Shown piece after piece: positions 40,512-48,076 of a stretch of DNA of 48,076 bases. The notes beneath the pieces were generated by a model, which saw nothing but the letters and a program-made list of their open reading frames with translations, had not been told where the DNA came from and did no database searches. Position 1 is the first letter of the stretch; each line of letters opens with the position of its first letter. This stretch comes from Candidatus Rokubacteria bacterium 13_1_40CM_69_27 (lineage in GTDB: Bacteria > Methylomirabilota > Methylomirabilia > Rokubacteriales > CSP1-6): positions 1 to 48,076 of the forward strand of contig MNEF01000121.1 of NCBI GenBank assembly GCA_001917535.1, in the 5' to 3' direction. A program made the translations under genes and the position numbers.

Positions 40512-42230
40512 GTGAAAAACTTCGAGATCGCGCGGCTCTTCTACGAGATGGCCACGCTTCTCGAGGTGAAGAACGAGAGCGTCTTCCGCGTCCGGGCCTA
40601 CCAGCGCGCCGCCCAGGCCCTCGAGACGCTGCCCGAGGACGTCGCGGCGGTGGCCGCGCGTAAAGAGCTGACCAGGCTGCCCGGCATCGGCCGCGATCTC
40701 GCCGCCCGCATCGAGGAGTACCTGGCCACGGGCAAGATCGCCCAGCTGGAGGCCATGCGCGCCGAGCTGCCCGCCCGCTTCCTCACCTTGCTCGAGGTCC
40801 GCGGCCTCGGGCCCCGGACGGCCAGGCTCCTCTACGACCGGCTGAGGGTGGACTCCATCGAGCGCCTGGAGGAGATCTGCCGGTCCGGGGAGATCCTCAA
40901 CGTGCCCGGCGTCCGCCAGAAGACCTGCGAGAACATCCTCAAGGGCATCGCCATCTGGAAGGCGGGCCGGTCGCGCACGCTGCTCGGCGAGGCGCGACAG
41001 GTCGCGGCGCGGCTGGTGGAGACGCTCCGCGCCCACGGGGGCGTGGAGCGCATCGAGGTGGCCGGCTCGCTCCGCCGCATGCGCGAGACGGTCAAGGACA
41101 TCGACCTCCTCGTCACCTCCACCGACCCCGGCCAGGTCATCAAGACCTTCGTCACCCTGCCCTCCGTCATCGAGGTCATCGCCCAGGGGGAGACCAAGGC
41201 CTCGGTGCGCCACCAGGAGGGCCTCCAGGTGGACCTCCGGGTCGTCGAGCCCGAGACCTTCGGCGCGGCCCTGCAGTACTTCACCGGCTCCAAGGACCAC
41301 AACGTGCGGGTGCGCGAGCTGGCACGGCGCCAGGGGCTGAGCATCAGCGAGTACGGCGTCTTCCAGGAGAAGACGGGCGCGCGGATCGCCGGCGCCACCG
41401 AGGAGGAGGTCTACGCGGCTATCGGACTCGGCTGGATCCCGCCCGAGCTGCGCGAGAATACGGGCGAGATCGAGGCGGCCCGGGCCGGCCGCCTGCCCCC
41501 GACAGTCACCGCCGCCGCGATTCGCGGTGATCTCCACGCCCACACCGACTGGTCGGACGGCCATCACCCGCTGGAGCGGCTGGTCGAGGCGGCCCAGGCC
41601 CGCGGCTACGAGTACATCATCGTCTCCGACCACTCCAGGTCGGCGACGGTGGCCGGTGGGCTGACCGGGGACGAGCTGCGCGCCCAGGTCCAGAAGATCC
41701 GCGAGCTGCAGCCCCGCTTCAAGATCCGCATCCTGACGGGCAGCGAATGCGATATCCTCGCGGACGGAACGATGGACTTCCCCGACGAGGTGCTGCGCGA
41801 GCTGGACATCGTGCTCGCCGCCGTGCACTCCCGCTTCAAACAGACCCGCCAGGAGATGACCGCGCGCATCGTGCGCGCGCTCGAGAACCCGCACGTCGAC
41901 ATCCTGGCGCACCCTACCGGCCGGCTCATCGGAACGCGCGATCCCTACGACGTGGATCTGGAGGCGGTCTTTGCCGCGGCGAGGCAGCACGGCAAGGCCA
42001 TCGAGATCAACTCGTCGCCCGACCGGATGGACCTGGCCGACGTCCACGCCCGCCGGGCGGGCGAGCTGGGCATCCCCATCGCCGTGAACACCGACACCCA
42101 CTATCTCTCCAACCTCGACAATCTCGAGCTGGGCCTCGGGATCGCCGGGCGCGCGTGGATCGGCCCCGCCCAGGTCCTCAACGCGCGGCCGCTGGCCGAG
42201 CTGCTGGCCTGGGCCAACCGCGGGCGCTGA
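40512..42230 (+). CDS. polX: Family X DNA polymerase with PHP nuclease domain (PolX)
   Basis: This 572-residue bacterial PolX has helix-hairpin-helix motifs (LPGIGRDLAARIEEY, VRGLGPRTARLL). The polymerase palm has DxD in VAGSLRRMRETVKDIDLLV (about 195-197) and a third Asp in LQVDLRVV (about 240). The C-terminal PHP domain has HAHTDWSDG (about 342), SDHSRSA, CDILADG, HSRF and NTDTHYLS. It fills gaps in base-excision repair, with PHP-based 3'-5' exonuclease or phosphatase activity. GTG 40512 is chosen for homology (VKNFEIARLF); a GTG at 40497 with better Shine-Dalgarno is an alternative. Confidence 0.95.
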   Translation: MKNFEIARLFYEMATLLEVKNESVFRVRAYQRAAQALETLPEDVAAVAARKELTRLPGIGRDLAARIEEYLATGKIAQLEAMRAELPARFLTLLEVRGLGPRTARLLYDRLRVDSIERLEEICRSGEILNVPGVRQKTCENILKGIAIWKAGRSRTLLGEARQVAARLVETLRAHGGVERIEVAGSLRRMRETVKDIDLLVTSTDPGQVIKTFVTLPSVIEVIAQGETKASVRHQEGLQVDLRVVEPETFGAALQYFTGSKDHNVRVRELARRQGLSISEYGVFQEKTGARIAGATEEEVYAAIGLGWIPPELRENTGEIEAARAGRLPPTVTAAAIRGDLHAHTDWSDGHHPLERLVEAAQARGYEYIIVSDHSRSATVAGGLTGDELRAQVQKIRELQPRFKIRILTGSECDILADGTMDFPDEVLRELDIVLAAVHSRFKQTRQEMTARIVRALENPHVDILAHPTGRLIGTRDPYDVDLEAVFAAARQHGKAIEINSSPDRMDLADVHARRAGELGIPIAVNTDTHYLSNLDNLELGLGIAGRAWIGPAQVLNARPLAELLAWANRGR

Positions 42231-42252
42231 TCGCCGTGAAAGGAGCCTCGAC

Positions 42253-42807
42253 ATGTCCGTGAAGCTGTTCGTCGGAGGCCTCTCGTTCACCACCTCGAAC
42301 GAGAGCCTGCGCGAGGCGTTCGCACGCTTCGGCACCGTCGCCTCCGCCCTGGTGATGACCGATCGCGAGACCGGTCGCTCGCGTGGCTTCGGGTTCGTGG
42401 AGATGTCGACGACCGAGGAGGCGGAGCGCGCCATCAGCGGGCTCAACGGCTCGATGCTCGACGGCCGGGCGATCCGCGTCGACAAGGCAACGCCGCGGGG
42501 CGCTCGAGGAACGGCCCCGGCCCGTCGTCCGGGCGGTCCCCCGCCCAGCCGGGGAGGCTTCGGCGGCGGCGGGGGCGGCGGCTTTCCGCCGCGCGGGGGC
42601 GGACCCGGAGGCGGCGGGGGTGCCGATCGCCCCTGGGGCGACGCGCGGGGGCCCGGGCGGAGCGGACAGGGTCGCGGCGAGCGTCGCCGCGGGAGCGGTG
42701 AGGGGGATCCGCGCCGGCCCGGCGGCCCGCGCCGGGGACGACCGACCAACGAGCGTCGGAGCGACGACAAAGGGCGCCGCGGGGAGGACAGCGGCTACCG
42801 CTGGTGA
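42253..42807 (+). CDS. RRM RNA-binding protein with Arg/Gly-rich tail
   Basis: This 184-residue protein has one RNA-recognition motif (about 1-80) with RNP2 KLFVGGL (4-10) and RNP1 RGFGFVEM (44-51), keeping the aromatic residues that stack on RNA bases. The tail (about 81-184) is Gly, Arg, Pro rich with GGFGGGGGGGFPPRGGG and RRRGSGEGD. It resembles eukaryote-like RGG tails. Bacterial RRM proteins of this type occur in cyanobacteria and others and respond to cold in some. ATG 42253 has gaaaggag upstream. Confidence 0.92.
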   Translation: MSVKLFVGGLSFTTSNESLREAFARFGTVASALVMTDRETGRSRGFGFVEMSTTEEAERAISGLNGSMLDGRAIRVDKATPRGARGTAPARRPGGPPPSRGGFGGGGGGGFPPRGGGPGGGGGADRPWGDARGPGRSGQGRGERRRGSGEGDPRRPGGPRRGRPTNERRSDDKGRRGEDSGYRW

Positions 42808-42810
42808 GGC

Positions 42811-42831
42811 TGGGCGGCACATTGTCGCCCA
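42811..42831. terminator. Short hairpin between convergent genes
   Basis: A 6-bp stem tgggcg (42811-42816) with cgccca (42826-42831) encloses 9 bases, just after the RRM-protein stop and before the facing transporter stop. No T-run follows, so it is a weak terminator candidate. Confidence 0.35.
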
Positions 42832-42866
42832 AGTAGGCTCGACTTGAAAGCGCGCGGGGGAACGCA

Positions 42867-44105
42867 TCAGACCGGGATGAAACTCAGAACGAGCCAGCCG
42901 AGCAGAAGGGTGACCAGCGTGAGGGGCACGCCGACCCGGCAGTACTCCGCGAATCCGATACGGATGCCGGCCTCGCGGGCCGACTCCACGACGATGAGAT
43001 TCGCCACCGACCCCAGAATTGTGAGATTGCCCGCCAACGTCGAGGCCATGGCCAGGACGAGCCAGGCCCGTTCGGGCTCGGCGAACTTGGGGATCAGCGG
43101 GGTGAACAGGAGCACGGCCGGCACGTTCGAGACCAGATTCGAGAGAAGCGCGGTCGCGGCCGTCAACACCAGCGGTCGATCCAGATGCGCCGCCACCGGC
43201 GAGCGGAGAAACTCCTCGGTCAGGCCGGCCCGCTCCAGGCCGCCGGTGAGCACGAAGAGTCCGGTGAAGAGCACCAGCAACTCCCAGTCGATCTCGCGAT
43301 AGACCTTCTGGGGCTTGACCCGCCGCGTGAGCAACGTGTAGGCGGCGCCGCCGATCGCCACCAGGGCGATGGGCACCCCGGCCAGAAAAGCGACGAGCAT
43401 GACGCTGACGGCCAGCACGGTCTTGATCATGAGCGGGTAGTGCACGTGGAGCGGGTCCGGGAGGGGCGCCGGGGCGAGCGCCGGGGGAAGGCGCTTGCGG
43501 TAGACCAGCCAGACGACGGCGACTACGCAGGCGAGCCCGAGGAGGGCGACCGGCGCCTCCCGGGCGAGGAACCCGCGATAGCTGATGCCGGAGAAGCTGC
43601 CCACCAGCATGTTCTGGGGATTGCCGGTCAGCGTGGCCACGCTGCCGACGTTGGCGGCCGTCGCCAGCGCGATGAGGTACGGCGCGGGCGGCAGGCCGAG
43701 CCGACGGGTCATCTCCACGACGAGCGGCGCCAGGACGAGGCACACCACGTCGTTGACGAACAGCGCCGACAGCACGCCGGACGCCGCCGCCACCGCCACC
43801 AGCACCGCGACTGGCGTGCGGGCCCGGCGGATGGCCCATGTGGTCACCAGGCGGAAGAAGCCCGACAGGCGCAGGTAGGCGGCGACGATCATCATGCCGA
43901 ACAGCAGCACCAGCGTATGGGCATCCACGGCGGCGACGGCCTCGTCCCAGGGCACCACCCCGGTGATGACCATCGCGGTGGCCCCGATGATGGCCACCCC
44001 GGTGCGATCCACACGGAAAGGCGGAAGGCCGCCGAGGCTCAGTCCGAGATAGGCCGCGCAGAACACGACGAGCGCGACCAGCCGGACGAACTCATGATCG
44101 TGCAC
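42867..44105 (-). CDS. ArsB/NhaD/SLC13-type ion transporter
   Basis: This 412-residue polytopic protein has 11-12 membrane segments of the ion transporter superfamily. It has the N-half signature [40 protein letters not shown] and [20 protein letters not shown] mirrored C-half reads [44 protein letters not shown] is the conserved substrate loop. It may carry dicarboxylate, arsenite or Na+/H+; arsR or arsC neighbours are absent. Start GTG 44105. Confidence 0.88.
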   Translation of the reverse strand: MHDHEFVRLVALVVFCAAYLGLSLGGLPPFRVDRTGVAIIGATAMVITGVVPWDEAVAAVDAHTLVLLFGMMIVAAYLRLSGFFRLVTTWAIRRARTPVAVLVAVAAASGVLSALFVNDVVCLVLAPLVVEMTRRLGLPPAPYLIALATAANVGSVATLTGNPQNMLVGSFSGISYRGFLAREAPVALLGLACVVAVVWLVYRKRLPPALAPAPLPDPLHVHYPLMIKTVLAVSVMLVAFLAGVPIALVAIGGAAYTLLTRRVKPQKVYREIDWELLVLFTGLFVLTGGLERAGLTEEFLRSPVAAHLDRPLVLTAATALLSNLVSNVPAVLLFTPLIPKFAEPERAWLVLAMASTLAGNLTILGSVANLIVVESAREAGIRIGFAEYCRVGVPLTLVTLLLGWLVLSFIPV

Positions 44106-44191
44106 TCCGACAGCATACCCCGGGGCGGCCGCCTCACCCGCGCTCCCAGACGCGGGCCGGGGGCCGCGGCCAGGGAGTAGAATGACGGCGC

Positions 44192-45355
44192 ATGGCCACC
44201 CGGATCGAGGTCGCCGTCGCCCACGCTCCCGCCGCCGATCTGCGGCTGGTGCGGCAGGCGGCGCTGTGGGGGTTGCTGGGCGCCAAGATGCTCGGCGGCC
44301 TGGGCGTGCAGTGGGACATCCGCTGGCACCTGCTGATCGGGCGCGATTCCTTCTGGATCGCGCCGCATCTCATGACCTACGCCGGGGTCACGATCGCCGC
44401 CGCCCTCGCCTTCGGCGTGCTCGGACTCGAGACGCTCCGCGCGCGGCGCGGCGAGCCCCGGCGAGACGGCGTGCGGGCGCTGGGGCTCGTCGGAACGCCC
44501 GGCTTCCACCTCGCGTGGTGGGGGATGGCGCTGACGATTGTCGCCGCGCCCGTGGACGATCTCTGGCACCGGCTGTTCGGCGTCGACGTGACGCTCTGGA
44601 GCCCGCCCCACCTGCTGGGCCTGGCCGGCGCCCAGGTCAACACGCTCGGCTGCCTGCTCATTGCCCTGGAGCTGTGGCCGCGGGAGAGCCGGGTGCGCCG
44701 CGCCGCGTTCCTGGCCGGCGGCACACTCCTGCTCGCCGCCTTCTACATCACCGTCGATCCGGCGATCCAGACGGCGTTCCGCCGGGGCGGCCTGTTCTTC
44801 TTCGCCTGGCCGATGCTCGGGACACTGGCCTTCGGGTTCACCCTGGCGCTGACGTCGCGGCTGGCCCCCCTGCGCGCCACCCCGCTGGTCCTCGCCCTCG
44901 GCGCGCTGGCCCTGCACTACGTGGGCATCGCGGTCGCCGACGCGGGCTTCGCGCTCACGCAGCCGACGCCGGCCATCGAGGAGACGATCGCGAACCATCC
45001 GGATTCGCCCATCGCCATCGCCCACGAGATGGCGCGGCGCAACGCGGCCAGGCCGGGCCGCTCCGTCTCCCTGCGGGTCTTTCCGCTCCTGCCGGCGGCG
45101 CTCATGGCCCTGGTGGACGCCCGGCGGCGGCCGCACGCCGCCGCGCTCGCCTTCGGCCTGGGGCTCCTGGTGGTGTCGGGCATGATGTTCGCCGGCACGC
45201 CGGCGCTGAATCACGCGCTGCCCACCACGACCGACCTCGTCGCGGCCGCGGCGCTGACGGCGCTGGCGGCGCTGACCGCCGCCGCCGCGGCGCGTATACT
45301 CGTCGATCGATTCGGCCAGGCCCGCTCCCCGGTGCGGGCCCGGCCCGGCGCCTGA
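44192..45355 (+). CDS. Polytopic membrane protein with duplicated D-x2-W-H...P-H motif
   Basis: This 387-residue protein has about ten hydrophobic segments. Two similar extramembrane blocks occur: [19 protein letters not shown] (44312-44368) and [19 protein letters not shown] (44555-44611). Both fit D-x2-W-H-x3-G-x-D-x(2,3)-W-x2-P-H. The repeated His and Asp at fixed spacing suggest two halves of a metal site, or an internal gene duplication. I do not recognise the family. ATG 44192 is 86 bases from the divergent transporter start, and the acyl-CoA dehydrogenase follows 11 bases later. Confidence 0.72.
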   Translation: MATRIEVAVAHAPAADLRLVRQAALWGLLGAKMLGGLGVQWDIRWHLLIGRDSFWIAPHLMTYAGVTIAAALAFGVLGLETLRARRGEPRRDGVRALGLVGTPGFHLAWWGMALTIVAAPVDDLWHRLFGVDVTLWSPPHLLGLAGAQVNTLGCLLIALELWPRESRVRRAAFLAGGTLLLAAFYITVDPAIQTAFRRGGLFFFAWPMLGTLAFGFTLALTSRLAPLRATPLVLALGALALHYVGIAVADAGFALTQPTPAIEETIANHPDSPIAIAHEMARRNAARPGRSVSLRVFPLLPAALMALVDARRRPHAAALAFGLGLLVVSGMMFAGTPALNHALPTTTDLVAAAALTALAALTAAAAARILVDRFGQARSPVRARPGA

Positions 45356-45366
45356 GGAGATCCGCG

Positions 45367-46575
<1,209 letters not shown>

Positions 46576-46652
46576 AGTCGGAGGGGGCCTCGACGGCCCC
46601 CTCCGAAACCTCCCCCAGAACAGGGATTGCGCGGGCGAAGCCCGCGCTCGAC
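46576..46652 (-). repeat. Double-hairpin repeat (copy 2), reversed, with terminator
   Basis: The reverse complement matches the 38.73-38.81 kb element, with both hairpins kept. The outer stem is 46578-46589 with 46595-46606 (12 bp, tcggagggggcc / ggccccctccga, loop tcgac), right after the acyl-CoA dehydrogenase stop. The inner stem is 46629-46636 with 46640-46647 (8 bp, loop gaa). Between them lies cctcccccagaacagg. It likely terminates the dehydrogenase transcript. Confidence 0.75.
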
Positions 46653-46684
46653 GAGATACGACCGGGCGGGATCGAAACTCAGTA

Positions 46685-46975
46685 TCAGTCGGGAACGTCA
46701 GTCGGAAGAAGATGGACCTGCATGAACTCCTGGAGCGCGACGTGCCCCTTGCGGTGATTCAGAGCGGCTTGAAAAAGAGTGGGTAAGTCCGCGTTGTCGT
46801 AGACCCCTGAATAGCCGAGATAATTCCAGAGAAGTTCCGCGAGGCGACGGGCGTCCGGGAGGTGTTCGCCGGCTCTGTTTCGGGCATCAGTCGAAAAGCC
46901 AGCACCCAGGAAAAGCGCGACATGGGCGTACGAGAGGTGCTCTTTCAACCACTCGCTGATTTCTCTCGGTAGCAC
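46685..46975 (-). pseudogene. SIR2-like domain, truncated N-terminal fragment
   Basis: About 96 residues from GTG 46975 match the start of SIR2-like NADase domains: AHVALFLGAGFSTDARNRAG with LPDARRLAELLWNYLGYSG. It ends TDVPD, then TGA, where related proteins continue with Trp-Tyr. TAC and another TGA follow, then the repeat element, so the remaining domain is missing. SIR2-like proteins of this kind often act in anti-phage NAD-depletion systems. The DNA is noticeably less GC-rich than its neighbours, in line with horizontal origin. Confidence 0.65.
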
Positions 46976-47182
46976 CGTGGGTTCCCCGCCCTCCCCGATA
47001 AGGCTTAGAGATCTTACCGCAAATACTCGGTGGCGCGGAGACACGGAGTACAGAAAACACTCGCCACCTGTACCTTTGCGCCTACAGCCCCCGAAGGTCT
47101 TCTCCATCAGTGCCCACGCGGCCTCGGCTAGAGCGCGCCCGGCGGCCGCGGTCGCGCGCAAATCGGAAGGGGGCCTCGGGCC
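46976..47182. other. Spacer upstream of the SIR2-like fragment
   Basis: These 207 bases include gcgcggagacacggag, a phrase common in dispersed intergenic sequences of metagenomes, and no supported gene. A minus-strand extension of the SIR2 frame to 47161 exists but is not supported by similarity. Confidence 0.35.
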
Positions 47183-47956
47183 TTAGACGTGGTGGCGCAG
47201 GAAGCCCTCGATCATCGAGTTCACTTGGTCGGGCACCTCCAGCTGATTGAAATGGCCAGCGCCAACGGTCCAGCCATGGACCACGGTCGGCAGCCACTGC
47301 GACATCAGGTGTGGCGGGTTGAGTCGCGCCGTGGCGGCTAAGTGGAGGACAGGGACCTTGCACCGCGCCGCCACCGCGGGGCCCTCGAAGGCAAGGATGC
47401 CCCTCATCGCGTCGGCGGCCACGTGGCTGGGTGCCGCCATCATCACCGCCAGCACATCCTCCACGAGCTTGCGATCGGAAGCCGGCAGGAACAGGTTCTT
47501 CTCGACAAATTGCCGGCGCGGCTCCTGGTTGCCGGCCTCGATGGCGGCAATCATCGCCTCAATGGCCGTTCGCAGTTCGGGAGGGAAGACGAATGGCGCC
47601 GGGTCGACCATCACGATAGCCGATACGCGGTCGGGATGCGTAGCGGCCAGCTGCAATACCGTGATGCCGCCCATGCTGTGACCCACGGCGACGGGCTGGC
47701 CGAGGCCCAGCTGGTCGACCACGTAGGCGATGTCCTCGGCGTAGGCAGCGATGGGATACTTTCCCTGGGGCTTGTCGCTGTCGCCGTGTCCACGGAGGTC
47801 GAGGGATACCACACGGTGCCGGCGCGAGAAGTACTCGGCCTGCGGAGCGAAGAACGACCGGTTGCACGTCCAACCGTGTACGAACACGAATGCCGGTTTC
47901 CCTGCACCCCGGTCCTCGTAGGCCAGCTTGATCCCCCGGTAGGTGATGGTCGGCAT
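47183..47956 (-). CDS. Alpha/beta-hydrolase fold protein
   Basis: This 257-residue hydrolase has an oxyanion HGWTCNRSFF loop, DLRGHGDSDKP, nucleophile Ser94 in VGHSMGG, a catalytic acid near the AARCKVPVLHLAATARL strand, and the base His in VGAGHFNQLEVPDQVN. It resembles C-C-bond hydrolases and haloperoxidase/esterase members, with no assignable substrate. ATG 47956 has gaggagga upstream. 120 further bases to the right edge hold no clear gene. Confidence 0.9.
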   Translation of the reverse strand: MPTITYRGIKLAYEDRGAGKPAFVFVHGWTCNRSFFAPQAEYFSRRHRVVSLDLRGHGDSDKPQGKYPIAAYAEDIAYVVDQLGLGQPVAVGHSMGGITVLQLAATHPDRVSAIVMVDPAPFVFPPELRTAIEAMIAAIEAGNQEPRRQFVEKNLFLPASDRKLVEDVLAVMMAAPSHVAADAMRGILAFEGPAVAARCKVPVLHLAATARLNPPHLMSQWLPTVVHGWTVGAGHFNQLEVPDQVNSMIEGFLRHHV

Positions 47957-48076
47957 AGTGCTCTCCTCCTCTCACGGGCGGACTTGCCCGGCGTCAGCTC
48001 GTGCCGGAGTCACGGACTTCGGCCGAGAGCAAAACCCAGGACTCAGGAATAGTCAAGGGCCCTGGCCTTGCATCAG

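Noticed and set aside
46670-46684. TGA after TDVPD in the SIR2-like fragment as a recoded codon
   Set aside because: A second TGA follows one codon later, family residues expected there are Trp and not Cys, and the sequence beyond does not resemble SIR2; truncation is simpler.

Overview
A GC-rich, gene-dense bacterial chromosome segment with almost no spacer DNA. Many neighbouring genes overlap by 4 bases (ATGA, GTGA or CTGA). The gene mix is CaiB/BaiF CoA-transferases, LLM and PPOX flavin/F420-type oxidoreductases, a class III extradiol dioxygenase, MmgE/PrpD, an orphan form II CoxL-like subunit and a PHP-type PolX. This resembles soil or sediment metagenome lineages such as Candidatus Rokubacteria (Methylomirabilota). 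That placement is inference: the window has no rRNA, tRNA or marker gene to test it.

Layout. 1-3080 (+): end of a 2OG-Fe(II) oxygenase, MmgE/PrpD and a CoA-transferase, facing a patatin-like lipase. 4330-6477 (+): a BT1/MFS-like transporter, a small membrane protein, and an OsmC-family gene interrupted by one in-frame TGA exactly where the family's first conserved cysteine belongs. A perfect hairpin lies at bacterial SECIS distance behind it. I read this as a selenocysteine-containing OsmC (6013-6477), the most striking feature of the window. 6486-9952 (-): exported histidine phosphatase, Vgb-like propeller, di-haem cytochrome c and a sorbosone-dehydrogenase-like propeller. 10099-13204 (+): a TonB-domain protein, TonB-dependent receptor and TonB behind a clear sigma70-type promoter. 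13502-17587 (-): amino-acid ABC permeases and binding protein (no ATPase), DUF1015 protein and FCD-type GntR regulator.

17692-30267 (+): a long catabolic and redox run. It holds LigA- and LigB-like proteins, DoxX, a VOC/SnoaL fusion, LLM and PPOX enzymes, PRTase, MOSC, a TenA/PqqC-fold protein, Rieske ferredoxin, GlcG/HbpS, CaiB, amidohydrolase, nitronate monooxygenase, a second LLM enzyme and a Zn alcohol dehydrogenase. Four gene wrecks lie in or near it. 30281-32579 (-): a PERVE-repeat protein, small membrane proteins and a Nudix hydrolase. 32639-38680 (+): RidA, two histidine-kinase-like sensors without an ATPase domain, and the CoxL-like subunit. 38811-48076: BtuF-like protein, PHP-PolX, RRM protein, an ArsB/NhaD-type transporter, a novel-looking membrane protein with a duplicated Asp/His/Trp motif, acyl-CoA dehydrogenase, a truncated SIR2-like fragment and an alpha/beta hydrolase.

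Three families of structured intergenic repeats occur: four copies of a ~100-nt element (13.2-13.5 and 39.8-40.1 kb), two copies of a ~78-nt double hairpin (38.7 and 46.6 kb), and a 37-nt repeat (31.65-31.75 kb). Internally deleted or truncated genes recur (19.3, 22.2, 26.9, 46.7 kb), which suggests erosion by deletion.
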